A stretch of DNA of 58,540 bases from an uncultured Porphyromonas sp. (GTDB lineage Bacteria; Bacteroidota; Bacteroidia; Bacteroidales; Porphyromonadaceae). Made by a program: the position numbers and the translations under genes. The notes below the pieces were generated by a model. That model was given only the letters and a program-made list of their open reading frames with translations. It was not told where the DNA came from and searched no databases. Shown piece by piece: positions 26,597-34,148 of the stretch (position 1 is its first letter; every line of letters starts with the position of its first letter). Location of the stretch: positions 1-58,540 of the forward strand of contig NZ_CALIXW010000027.1 of the NCBI RefSeq assembly GCF_938046015.1. Direction: 5' to 3'.

Positions 26597-27307
26597 CTAG
26601 TAGGGACGGACACCCTCGGCACGGCGGTCGTAGCGCTTGCCCACGACCTCCCAGTCGATGATACGCCATACCTGCTTGAGGTGCTCGGCACGGCGGTTCT
26701 CATAGTCTAGATAGTAGGCATGCTCCCAGATGTCGATCCCGAGGAGGGGCGTGAGCCCACGTACTACGGGGTTACCTGCATTGGGCTCCTTATCGATGTA
26801 GAGCTTGCCCTCGGCATCGCAGGCCAGCCACAGCCAGCCCGATCCGAAGATAGAGACCCCAGCCTGCTCGAAGGCCTTCTGGAAGGCCTCGAAGCTCCCA
26901 TAAGACGCCTCGATCATCTTGGCCAATGCTCCTACGGGCTTGGTCGCCTCGGCTGTGGCAGGGCGGAACTGTAGGAAGTAGAGGTTATGATTGAGCAGCT
27001 GGCCCGCGTTGTCGAAGATAGCCCCCGAGCTGTAGCGCACCAGGCGCACCAGGTCGGAGCCTGGCATGCCCGACTCCTTGAGGAGGCTGTTCAGCTTGGA
27101 GACGTAGCCCGCTAGGTGCTTGCCGTGATGCAGTTCTACCGTACGCTTGCTGATGACAGGCGCTAGGGCGTCGCTAGCGTAGGGCAGCTTGATGAGCTCG
27201 TAGCTCTGGGTGGTGGCGGGGCTCGTCGTCTGCGCCTGCAGCGTCGAGGAGGTGGATAGCGGTAGCCCGAGGCTAGCCAAGAGTAGGGTCAGGAGATATC
27301 GTCTCAT
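26597..27307 (-). CDS. Secreted Fe/Mn superoxide dismutase
   Basis: A 236-residue superoxide dismutase with a cleavable signal peptide (MRRYLLTLLLASLGLPLSTS, cleavage probably after LQA near residue 25), so it acts in the periplasm or outside. The fold begins with YELIKLPYASDALAPVISK. Metal ligands are recognisable: His of ELHHGKHLAGYVSKLN, His of LLNHNLYFLQF, and Asp and His of DIWEHAYYLDYENRR. GSGWLWLACDAEGKLYID and EPNAGNPV are typical. The NHNLYF segment resembles Porphyromonas-type SOD, which is usually cytoplasmic without a leader. It lies 48 bp after a secreted PepSY-like protein gene, and a terminator follows. Confidence 0.93.
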   Translation of the reverse strand: MRRYLLTLLLASLGLPLSTSSTLQAQTTSPATTQSYELIKLPYASDALAPVISKRTVELHHGKHLAGYVSKLNSLLKESGMPGSDLVRLVRYSSGAIFDNAGQLLNHNLYFLQFRPATAEATKPVGALAKMIEASYGSFEAFQKAFEQAGVSIFGSGWLWLACDAEGKLYIDKEPNAGNPVVRGLTPLLGIDIWEHAYYLDYENRRAEHLKQVWRIIDWEVVGKRYDRRAEGVRPY

Positions 27308-27355
27308 TGAGTTAGGGGATTGTGATGTGTGTGGTGTAAGTGTGCTGTGTGTGTT

Positions 27356-27796
27356 TTAGTCGTCGTAGCCGGTGATTTTACCGCTTTTGTTGAGTAGGAC
27401 ATCCAGGCCCGAGGCAAGCTCGACATAGTAGCCGTGCCACTTGCGCTCAATCTTGACGATGCGATCGCCGGGATGTGCTGCGTTCAGGCTGTTCAGGACG
27501 CCCTTGGGGATGAAGCCCGTAGGGATGTGCACGCGGTCTCCATCGACGTCCTGCCAGTTCCCCTTGCCATCGAACTCGATCTCGATGCCGTCGGAGAGGC
27601 GTAGCTCATAGGTCTTACCCGTCAGCTCACGATCCTCCTTGACATAGGCGACCGTACGATCAGGAAAGTAAGACTTAATGAACTGCTGAGCTGCCACGGG
27701 CAGCTGGTTGAAGGTGATGATGCGATCATTGTCCGCCTTTAGTGCGGTGATCGAGATCGCGATCAGGGCTAGGGCAAAGGCAAAGAATCTCTTCAT
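27356..27796 (-). CDS. Secreted PepSY-like (DUF2874) protein
   Basis: A 146-residue secreted protein with signal peptide MKRFFAFALALIAISITALK and two tandem PepSY-like beta units. The first spans LPVAAQQFIKSYFPDRTVAY to GIEIEFDGKGNWQDVD, the second IPKGVLNSLNAAHPGDRIV to GLDVLLNKSGKITGYDD. These DUF2874 repeats are common in the Bacteroidetes periplasm; no enzymatic role is known, and inhibition or binding roles are guesses. It is 48 bp upstream of the secreted SOD on the same strand and probably cotranscribed. A TGAACGTT inverted repeat lies directly before its start codon. Confidence 0.85.
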   Translation of the reverse strand: MKRFFAFALALIAISITALKADNDRIITFNQLPVAAQQFIKSYFPDRTVAYVKEDRELTGKTYELRLSDGIEIEFDGKGNWQDVDGDRVHIPTGFIPKGVLNSLNAAHPGDRIVKIERKWHGYYVELASGLDVLLNKSGKITGYDD

Positions 27797-27837
27797 AACG
27801 TTCAGGTAAAAGTGTGAGTAATATGTATGTGAACGTT
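27797..27837 (-). promoter_or_regulatory. Inverted repeat TGAACGTT/AACGTTCA at the PepSY start
   Basis: AACGTTCA (27797-27804) and TGAACGTT (27830-27837) face each other, 33 bp centre to centre (about three helical turns), immediately before the ATG at 27796. The pair could be a regulator site or pair in the mRNA leader over the start region. Function is not shown. Confidence 0.4.
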
Positions 27838-28000
27838 TATAAAACCGCTGAGCCTCCTGAAAGGTTCGCAGTCCCTTGCTTTTTGTGTACTTACTGCCGC
27901 CGCAAGGGATGCCAAGCGCGGAGTGCGAAGCTCCGCCCTAGGCTCCTGGAGCGAGGGCGGGAAGGCGGCGGAGCGAGGTAGCCGCCTAAAGCAAAGCTCC

Positions 28001-28084
28001 ACGAGGGATATCCCTCGCGGAGCTCACTGCCGTCGGTCAGTGTGCTGAGGGACGTCCCTAAGAGCGCTGACTGATATCCCTCAG
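28001..28084. repeat. 22-bp phased palindrome array E (4 units, inverted orientation)
   Basis: Central hexamers GATATC (28007), GCCGTC (28029), GACGTC (28051) and GATATC (28073), exactly 22 bp apart. The last unit is CTGACTGATATCCCTCAG. The leader motif appears at the right end as AGGAGGCCTCCCCCTAAG, the reverse complement of array B's leader, so this array is inverted relative to B. It lies in the 411-bp gap between the PepSY gene (upstream side) and the DUF389 stop; I see no coding sequence there. Confidence 0.9.
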
Positions 28085-28207
28085 GAGGCCTCCCCCTAAG
28101 GCCAAGTCTTTGCTAGTATCTCTTAGCACCTTCGCCTAAAGCGAGGCTAGACGAAGGAGGCTGCTAGGGTAGGCCGTGGCCTGAGCCCAGCCCGCGAGCA
28201 TGAGCAA

Positions 28208-29572
28208 CTAGCGAGTACGACGCCCACGCGGTGTGGAGCGCTCCACGAGCAGGAGGCTATCCCCGCCGAGACGCGTACGGAGCCAGGACTCGAGACGCTC
28301 GCGGTCGGCTGCCGAGAGCTCCGCAGTCCCCTCGAGACTCAGCAGGCCCAGGACATAGCGCAGCGTACTGTCCCCCTCGGGCTCAGCCACGGGGGCAAGC
28401 GCCAGGCGCTGCACCCCAGGGAAGAGCGCCCTGAGCTCGGGCTGCAGCTGACGACTCAGCTCCTCGTAGCGCATATAGCCCTCGAGGCGATCCGTCAGTA
28501 GCGCGTGCTCCTGCGTCAGCTGCAGCAGCTGCTGGCGCTGCTGCTCCTGCACGCTCAGGCGCTGCTCCAGCTGGCTACTCAACGCTAGGATGCTATCGGA
28601 CTGTACCCCCTGGATCACGGAGAGCTGATAGCCCGAGAGGCCATAGTCCGAGAGGCGCGCGGCGGCCTCCTGCTGCCTCTGCTCGCTGAGCTCACGGCCT
28701 ACGGCCACGATACGTAGCGTCCGCTCCCCGCGGTCGAGGTCGCTGGAGAGGATCTGCGTACCCGACTGCGTCAGCTCGCCCTTGACGAAGCTCCGCAGGT
28801 TGGCCGCCGTGATGCTGCTGCGCACGATGTCGGCCGTCATCCACAGCGCAGGCAGCGCCGTAGCGATGACGATCAGGGTGAGCATGTGGCGCGCACGCTT
28901 GGCACGCTCAGGCGTCAGGAAGCTGTGCGGCGTGAAGCGCATCAGCCGCACGCCTATGATGGTGGCCAGTGCGATGAAGACCGTATTGATGAAGAAGAGG
29001 TAGAAGGCACCGAAGAAGTACAGCAGCTGCCCTGTCGCCAGCCCGTAGCCCGCCGTACAGAGCGGCGGCATCAGCGCCGTAGCGATAGCCACGCCCGGCA
29101 GCACATTACCGCTCTTACCCCCACGCGTCGCCAGCGCCACGATCCCTGCCGCACCGCCGAAGAAGGCGATCAGCACGTCGTAGATCGTCGGTGAGGTACG
29201 CGCCAGCAGCTCGGACTGCGCCTCCCCCAGCGGACTGATGAGGAAGTAGACCATAGCCGTCAGGACGCTGATCAGCGTAGCGAGAGTGTAGTTCTTCGCC
29301 GCCCGTCGCAGGAGGTCAGGGTCATTGATCCCCACCGCTAGCCCCATACCTATAATAGGGCCCATGAGCGGGGAGATGAGCATCGCGCCGATGATGACAG
29401 CCGTCGAATTGACGTTGAGGCCCAGCGATGCGGTGAAGATGGCGAAGATCAAGATCCATAGGTTGGCCCCACGGAAGGAGACGCCCTGCGTGATCTCGGC
29501 CACGACGAGCTGCTCGTCCTCGAGGACAGGACGCAGGTTGAGGAAGACGCGTATGCGCTGCAGTATACTCAT
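28208..29572 (-). CDS. DUF389 family membrane protein
   Basis: A 454-residue protein with the DUF389 membrane core at about residues 45-240: LWILIFAIFTASLGLNVNS, AVIIGAMLISPLMGPIIGMG and GNVLPGVAIATALMPPLCTAGY are family hallmarks. A further membrane segment follows near 255, then a soluble C-terminal 190 residues with a coiled-coil-like Gln/Leu-rich stretch (LSSQLEQRLSVQEQQRQQLL) and a basic end. The start at 29572 (MSILQRIRVF) is preferred; the longer open frame adds 44 residues of non-family, low-quality sequence. Function of the family is unknown; transport has been suggested. Confidence 0.88.
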   Translation of the reverse strand: MSILQRIRVFLNLRPVLEDEQLVVAEITQGVSFRGANLWILIFAIFTASLGLNVNSTAVIIGAMLISPLMGPIIGMGLAVGINDPDLLRRAAKNYTLATLISVLTAMVYFLISPLGEAQSELLARTSPTIYDVLIAFFGGAAGIVALATRGGKSGNVLPGVAIATALMPPLCTAGYGLATGQLLYFFGAFYLFFINTVFIALATIIGVRLMRFTPHSFLTPERAKRARHMLTLIVIATALPALWMTADIVRSSITAANLRSFVKGELTQSGTQILSSDLDRGERTLRIVAVGRELSEQRQQEAAARLSDYGLSGYQLSVIQGVQSDSILALSSQLEQRLSVQEQQRQQLLQLTQEHALLTDRLEGYMRYEELSRQLQPELRALFPGVQRLALAPVAEPEGDSTLRYVLGLLSLEGTAELSAADRERLESWLRTRLGGDSLLLVERSTPRGRRTR

Positions 29573-29889
29573 ATAGGAGAGCTTGGTAAGCGCCTGCGGC
29601 AGGTGAAAGGAGCGCTCAGCGCGAGCGCTATGCCGCAGGGAGATGTTAATACAAAGTGAAAGGGGAAGGTGAAGTCCCAAAGGATGCTCAGCCAAGGCCC
29701 CCAAGGCGGGAGCGAGGCCAGCAAGTGGTGCGGAGCTAGGTGGGATGCTGGAGCCAGGAGTCTGCGTATAGTCCCAGACTACAGAGGCAAGCGAGCCCCG
29801 CGGCGACCGCTCCCAGCTCCACTCTGGAGGGACAGATCACTGCGGGGCTCCTGCCTCTCTAGAGAGGCTAAGGGAAGGAAGGCGGGAGC
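29573..29889. other. Gap between purB and DUF389 genes
   Basis: 317 bp without a credible gene. It holds a long imperfect hairpin near the purB end (29783-29858) and, nearer the DUF389 start, a GC-poor patch (AGATGTTAATACAAAGTG) that may contain its promoter, without a clean TAnnTTTG match. It lacks the 22-bp palindrome array found in other long gaps. Confidence 0.5.
29783..29858 (-). terminator. Long hairpin after purB
   Basis: Arms AGAGGCA + GAGCCCCGC (29783-29801) pair with GCGGGGCTC + TGCCTCT (29842-29858), with a structured loop of about 40 bases. It lies 31 bp past the purB stop. There is no long T-tract, so it is a probable rather than certain terminator. Confidence 0.55.
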
Positions 29890-31230
29890 CTAGATCCCAG
29901 TGTAGCTGTGTGGGCTGATGCGGTGCATCTCCTCCTTGAGCTCGGCACTGATGGGCAGCCCTTCGATGAACTCGTAGATCGACTTCTCGGTGATGCCCTC
30001 ATTGGTGCGGGTCAGGGCCTTGAGCGCTTCGTAGGGCTTGGGGTAGCCTTCGCGGCGCAGGATCGTCTGGAGCGCCTCGGCCACGACGGCCCAGTTGTGC
30101 TCTAGGTCGCGGTACAGCGCCTCCTTGTTCAGGAGCACCTTACCCAGTCCCTTGCGTAGGCTCTTCAGGGCGATCATGCTGTGTGCCAGGGGGACGCCGA
30201 CGTTGCGCAGGACGGTCGAGTCGGTGAGGTCACGCTGCAGGCGAGAGATGGGGAGCTTGCGCGCCAGGAAGCCATAGACGGCATTGGCCATCCCGAGGTT
30301 GCCCTCCGCGTTCTCGAAGTCAATAGGATTGACCTTGTGCGGCATAGCCGAGGAGCCAACTTCGCCCGCGCGGATCTGCTGCTTGAAGTAGTCCATCGAG
30401 ATGTACATCCAGAAGTCACGCGCCAGGTCGATGAGGATGACGTTGATGCGCGTCAGGACGTCGAAGAGCGCCGCCAGCTGGTCGTAGTTCGATATCTGCG
30501 TGGTATACTCCTCGCGCTGCAGGCCTAGGCTCTGGACGAAGTCCGCCCCGAAGCGGCGCCAGTCACGTCCTGGATAGGCCACGGCATGGGCGTTGAAGTT
30601 GCCCGTCGCACCGCCGAACTTAGCCGTATGGGGCAGGGCCTCGAGCGTCTTGATCTGCTCCTGCAGGCGGTAGACATAGACCGCGAGCTCCTTCCCCAGG
30701 CGCGTCGGGGAGGCGGGCTGCCCATGTGTGCGGGCCAGCATAGCCACGTCGGCCCACTCCTCTGCATAGAACTGCAGCTGATCGACCAGCCCACCCAGCT
30801 CGGGCAGATAGACGTGCTCTACCGCCTCTCGGATCATCAGCGGGAAGGCGGTGTTATTGATGTCCTGAGACGTCAGACCAAAGTGTACGAACTCCTTCTC
30901 ATCGGCCAGTCCAAGCTCGTCGAACTTCTCCTTGATGAAGTACTCGACGGCCTTGACATCGTGGTTGGTGATACGCTCGATGTCCTTGATACGTGCTGCG
31001 TCAGCGCTCGTGAAGCTGAGGTAGATGTCGTGGAGACGCTCTAGGCGCTCCTCGCTCAGGACGCCGCGCAGATTGGGCAGCTCGCCTGAGAGGGCGATGA
31101 AGTAAAGGATCTCGATGCGTACACGGTAGCGGATGAGGGCCTCCTCAGAGAAATAGGGGACGAGGGCCTCGGCCTGGGCACGATAGCGGCCATCGATAGG
31201 CGAGATCGCCTGTAGGGAATCGAACTGCAT
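29890..31230 (-). CDS. purB: Adenylosuccinate lyase
   Basis: A 446-residue fumarase/aspartase-superfamily enzyme acting twice in purine synthesis (SAICAR to AICAR; adenylosuccinate to AMP). Visible are the N-terminal SPIDGRYRAQAEAL, ERITNHDVKAVEYF, FVHFGLTSQDINNTAF (about 110-125), ARTHGQPASPTRLGKE (catalytic His, about 158-173) and the signature loop GSSAMPHKVNPIDFENAEGN (about 278-297). The length and SPIDGRY start match the PurB subgroup of E. coli type. It stands alone between hairpins; a second purine gene (purM) is 25 kb away. Confidence 0.96.
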   Translation of the reverse strand: MQFDSLQAISPIDGRYRAQAEALVPYFSEEALIRYRVRIEILYFIALSGELPNLRGVLSEERLERLHDIYLSFTSADAARIKDIERITNHDVKAVEYFIKEKFDELGLADEKEFVHFGLTSQDINNTAFPLMIREAVEHVYLPELGGLVDQLQFYAEEWADVAMLARTHGQPASPTRLGKELAVYVYRLQEQIKTLEALPHTAKFGGATGNFNAHAVAYPGRDWRRFGADFVQSLGLQREEYTTQISNYDQLAALFDVLTRINVILIDLARDFWMYISMDYFKQQIRAGEVGSSAMPHKVNPIDFENAEGNLGMANAVYGFLARKLPISRLQRDLTDSTVLRNVGVPLAHSMIALKSLRKGLGKVLLNKEALYRDLEHNWAVVAEALQTILRREGYPKPYEALKALTRTNEGITEKSIYEFIEGLPISAELKEEMHRISPHSYTGI

Positions 31231-31293
31231 GAGCTGTGACTGTGGGTCTAGGGATGGTGAAGTGTAGACTAGGATAAGCGGGGGGATACGACA

Positions 31294-31344
31294 AAGCGAA
31301 GTCCTACCAAGGCTGCCGCAGGGGCAAGGGGTAAGACTTCGCTT
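31294..31344 (-). terminator. Terminator after the bamD-rpoZ-DUF4293 operon
   Basis: A stem AAGCGAAGTC with GACTTCGCTT (plus TACC/GGTA inside) encloses a loop of about 20 bases. On the minus strand it lies 37 bp past the DUF4293 stop. Confidence 0.6.
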
Positions 31345-31380
31345 CGTCTACTGTGGGGTCGGGACGAGGGGATACACTGC

Positions 31381-31842
31381 CTAGTCTCGGAGTCTATTGG
31401 AGGCTCGGACGAGGGTCTCGTCGTAGATCATGCGTCGCGCAGCCAGATACAGCAGCGGGAGGCAGATGATGGGCAGAGCCAGCGGGAAGCGTATGCCGAA
31501 GCTCGCCGTATTGTTGAAGCAGAAGGCATAGCTAACGAAGCCGATGTAGATCAGCTCGCCGAAGATGACGAGCGCCAGGAGGATCGTCAGGCGCATCTGC
31601 AGCACGCGGCGCTTGTAGAGCCCGATGAGGCCGAGCGCACCGAGGCAGGTGAGCCAGCTGAGGATCCCGATGGCGTAGACGCGGTGCTGGACGAGGCCGT
31701 CGGCACCGTTATAGATGCCCCAGTTATTGAGCAGGCAGTAGGTGCCCTCATCCATCGTGAAGATGGCGATGTCCTGGAAGGCGAAGACGCCCATAGCCAG
31801 GGCTACGAGGAGCAGCCAGAGGGTCTGAATACGTTGCCACAT
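31381..31842 (-). CDS. DUF4293 family membrane protein
   Basis: A 153-residue inner-membrane protein with four hydrophobic segments. The start MWQRIQTLWLLLVALAMG and the layout (first helix, short periplasmic loop, three helices, basic tail) match DUF4293, a Bacteroidetes family of unknown function. It is the last gene after bamD and the omega-like subunit gene, 18 bp from the latter. This order is common in Bacteroidales and supports a housekeeping setting, but gives no direct hint of function. Confidence 0.85.
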   Translation of the reverse strand: MWQRIQTLWLLLVALAMGVFAFQDIAIFTMDEGTYCLLNNWGIYNGADGLVQHRVYAIGILSWLTCLGALGLIGLYKRRVLQMRLTILLALVIFGELIYIGFVSYAFCFNNTASFGIRFPLALPIICLPLLYLAARRMIYDETLVRASNRLRD

Positions 31843-31860
31843 AGCGGTAGACGTCGGGGA

Positions 31861-32187
31861 CTACTTCTTGTTGCGACCGGCGATGTTGTAGTACAGCTCG
31901 CCGTCCTCGTACTCCTTCGCCGCTACGAGCGTAGGCTTGGGCAGGCGCTCGTACTGACGCGACAGCTCGATCTGCTCTTCGTTCTCGAAGACCTCTTGGT
32001 TCTCATCGGTGTACACGGCGAACTCCTGCAGCTTCGCCTCCAGCTCCTGCTTCGTCTCCTGAGCGATCTGGTTGGCGCGCTTAGCGATGATCATCACCGT
32101 CTCGTAGATGTTCTCCGTATCCTTGCTGAGGCTGACCATGTCACGGCTGATCGTGTTGGTCGGTACGTTCTTCTTGTACTTGGGCAT
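31861..32187 (-). CDS. rpoZ: RNA polymerase omega-like subunit (Rpb6/RpoZ)
   Basis: A 108-residue protein resembling the Bacteroidetes form of RNA polymerase omega. After a short basic N-terminus (MPKYKKNVPTNTISRDM), ENIYETVMIIAKRANQIAQE is the conserved omega helix region that contacts the beta' subunit, and EYEDGELYYNIAGRNKK closes the chain. It sits between bamD (50 bp) and DUF4293 (18 bp), the usual Bacteroidales arrangement. Sequence similarity to proteobacterial omega is weak, so the assignment rests on the helix motif and context. Confidence 0.85.
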   Translation of the reverse strand: MPKYKKNVPTNTISRDMVSLSKDTENIYETVMIIAKRANQIAQETKQELEAKLQEFAVYTDENQEVFENEEQIELSRQYERLPKPTLVAAKEYEDGELYYNIAGRNKK

Positions 32188-32237
32188 ATTCTCTTTATTG
32201 TCTGTAGATATCGTCTTGAGGGAGGGAAGGGCGGCGG

Positions 32238-33044
32238 CTAGTCCTGCGTCTTGCGGCTGTTCATGCGCTCGTAGATGCGCTGGGCGGCCTTACGGTACTT
32301 GCCCTCGGGAAAGTCGTTGACGTAGGCGTAGTAGCTATCGAGAGCCTCACGGATACGCTCCTGGAGACGCTCGGGGACGCTGAGCTCGGCCTGCTCATAC
32401 TTGGCACGCAGGATGAGGAAGTATATATCCTCCTTGTGGCGCGTGTAGGGGAAGTCCTTGAGTGCGTTCTGCGCCGTGATGACGGCCGACTCATAGTTGT
32501 TCCCCAGGTAGAGGCCTAGGTCGAAGTAGAGCTTGGCCGCTAGGTACTCCTTGTAGGCAAGCTTGTCCTGCAGGTCGAAGAGCATCTGCTCCACCTCCCC
32601 CTTGTGTCCCCCCTCGGGGTAGAGGTCTAGGTAGGTCTGCAGCTCCTTGATCGCGCCGAGCGTGGCGGACTGATCGAGGCGCGCGTCGGGCGAAGCCTTA
32701 TAGAGACAGTAGCCAGCCTTGAAGTGCGCCTCCTCGGCCATCGGAGCCTTGGGATAGCTCGTGTAGTAGCTCTGGAAGTAGCGGGCGGCGTCGGCCTCCT
32801 GCCCTTGCTCGAAGTAGGAGTTAGCCAAGAGATAGGTACTCTGCGGCCCCTCGGCGGTGCCGACCAGCGAGGGTACGACATCCTCCAGCAGACTGACCAC
32901 ACGGCCGTACTTCTGCTCGTTGTAGCTCTTCTTGGCATAGGAGTAGCGCTCGGCCACGTCCGTGGACTTCTGCACGCGATAGTACTCGCCGCAGGAGGAG
33001 AGGAGCAGTAGCCCGAAGGCCGCTATAGAGAGTCTCTTGATCAT
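32238..33044 (-). CDS. bamD: BamD-like outer membrane assembly lipoprotein
   Basis: A 268-residue TPR lipoprotein of the BAM complex, which inserts beta-barrel proteins in the outer membrane. Signal peptide MIKRLSIAAFGLLLLSSCGE gives a lipobox LLSSC (Cys at 18). TPR-type helix pairs follow (YSYAKKSYNEQKYGRVVSLL, STYLLANSYFEQGQEADAAR, MAEEAHFKAGYCLYKASP, and KDFPYTRHKEDIYFLILRA). The start at 33044 is chosen because it gives a clean signal peptide; two in-frame upstream ATGs add only nine residues. A TATCTTTG promoter element lies 45 bp upstream. It leads the bamD-rpoZ-DUF4293 operon. Confidence 0.92.
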   Translation of the reverse strand: MIKRLSIAAFGLLLLSSCGEYYRVQKSTDVAERYSYAKKSYNEQKYGRVVSLLEDVVPSLVGTAEGPQSTYLLANSYFEQGQEADAARYFQSYYTSYPKAPMAEEAHFKAGYCLYKASPDARLDQSATLGAIKELQTYLDLYPEGGHKGEVEQMLFDLQDKLAYKEYLAAKLYFDLGLYLGNNYESAVITAQNALKDFPYTRHKEDIYFLILRAKYEQAELSVPERLQERIREALDSYYAYVNDFPEGKYRKAAQRIYERMNSRKTQD

Positions 33045-33088
33045 AACATACATTAGTCTGTACCCATGCACGCGGGTGCAGGGTCATG

Positions 33089-33096
33089 CAAAGATA
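33089..33096 (-). promoter_or_regulatory. -7 promoter element for bamD operon
   Basis: The minus strand reads TATCTTTG, 45 bp before the preferred bamD ATG at 33044. Confidence 0.6.
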
Positions 33097-33264
33097 CTAG
33101 TTTCAGACGAATAAACGGCCAAGGAAGTCGCCTCAGTATAGCGAGACACCTCCCCAGCTAGGGCCGCAGCACGCCTCCCCCACCCGCGTCCCCCACTGCA
33201 GGGGATGAGGCTCCACGCCTGCCCCATACTGAGGCGCCCGAGGCCCCACCCGACGCAGGACACA

Positions 33265-33303
33265 CTGGGGCAGCCCCCTCACCCTAGGAGGAGGCTGCCC
33301 CAG
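33265..33303 (-). terminator. Hairpin after the rhodanese gene
   Basis: An 11-bp stem (CTGGGGCAGCC with GGCTGCCCCAG) is extended by CCTC/GAGG after one mismatch, 31 bp past the stop. There is no clear T-run. Confidence 0.65.
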
Positions 33304-33333
33304 CAGCTCTAGGAGCGTCTAGTGGGGAGGGCC

Positions 33334-33720
33334 TCACTTCTCTACGGGGAGCCCTTCGGAGACCCAGCCGAGGTAGCCGCCCTTCAGCTCGACGATCTTG
33401 AAGCCACGGGACTGCATCAGCGTAGCAGCAGCATGGCTACGATGGCCACTGCGGCAGTAGACATAGTGCGTACGGCTCTTATCGAGCTTCGCCAGCCCCT
33501 CGACGAAGGCCTTATCACTGAGCCAATCGAGGAGCACGGCGCCCTTGAGATGCCCTTCGGCGAACTCTGAGGGGCGACGTACGTCGAGGATCACAGCCGT
33601 GCTATCGACCTGGAAAGCGGCCTGGAAGGCCTTAGGAGCGAGCAGGGGGATGGCCTCTTCGCCAGTCGTGCTGGAGAGGAGTCCGAGGGTAGAGACGAGG
33701 GTCATAAAGAGATGCTTCAT
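33334..33720 (-). CDS. Exported rhodanese-like protein
   Basis: A 128-residue single-domain rhodanese with an N-terminal signal peptide (MKHLFMTLVSTLGLLSS), so it is probably periplasmic. VILDVRRPSEFAEGHLKGAV is the CH2A-type region, and YVYCRSGHRSHAAATLM carries the active-site loop with catalytic Cys (CRSGHRS). It closes with VELKGGYLGWVSEGLPVEK. The start at 33720 is preferred; the longer open frame would extend 34 residues with no family resemblance. It could carry persulfide sulfur or act as a redox protein; the sequence does not say which. Confidence 0.9.
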   Translation of the reverse strand: MKHLFMTLVSTLGLLSSTTGEEAIPLLAPKAFQAAFQVDSTAVILDVRRPSEFAEGHLKGAVLLDWLSDKAFVEGLAKLDKSRTHYVYCRSGHRSHAAATLMQSRGFKIVELKGGYLGWVSEGLPVEK

Positions 33721-33890
33721 AATGAACGACAGGTAATGGTGCCCGAGGGGAGCGCCCTCCCCTCCTTGGGCACAAAGGTCGAGAATTCCCTGCAAACCAC
33801 CCTCTCCCCTACTCCTACGCACCCGCCCACCTAGGCCGCGCAGGCGAGGCTAAGGGACTGAGCGGACAGCCGTCCTAGCCTCGAGGCCCT

Positions 33891-33974
33891 CTGAGGGATA
33901 TCAGTCAAGAAGCTGAGGGACGGCAGTCAGGGAGCTGAGGGATATCAGTGGGCGCTTTGAGGGGTATCCCTCAA
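33891..33974. repeat. 22-bp phased palindrome array F (4 units)
   Basis: Central hexamers GATATC (33897), GACGGC (33919), GATATC (33941) and GGTATC (33963), exactly 22 bp apart. Units include CTGAGGGACGGCAGTCAG and TTGAGGGGTATCCCTCAA. The leader CTCGAGGCCCTCTGAGGG precedes it. It lies in the 428-bp divergent gap between the rhodanese gene and the DUF4810 lipoprotein gene; the rest of the gap is non-coding apart from the promoter at 34081. Confidence 0.92.
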
Positions 33975-34057
33975 AACGCCTCAAGGATAAGGCGGAGGAG
34001 CACGGCAGAAGAGCGTGGAGGCCTCGCCCCCCTGCGGGAAGCCTCTCAGCGCCCCCC

Positions 34058-34088
34058 TTGCGCGCGTGCGCAATTCCCTATATCTTTG
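34058..34088 (+). promoter_or_regulatory. Promoter of the DUF4810-DUF799 lipoprotein operon
   Basis: TATCTTTG at 34081-34088 with a TTG at 34058-34060 (20-bp spacer) fits the Bacteroidetes -33/-7 pattern. It lies 60 bp upstream of the ATG at 34149 and is the only promoter here with a plausible -33. Confidence 0.6.
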
Positions 34089-34148
34089 CGCCTTGAGCAG
34101 GGCGGGCTCCCGCCGCCGCTCCCCCAAGGACACGTATATACCTATAAT

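Noticed and set aside
27308..27355. TG-rich spacer before the SOD gene as a phase-variable tract
   Set aside because: The GT-rich run is imperfect and short, with no uniform repeat long enough to slip readily.
29573..29704. N-terminal extension of the DUF389 protein
   Set aside because: The 44 extra residues do not resemble the family, and a good start (MSILQRIRVF) lies at 29572.
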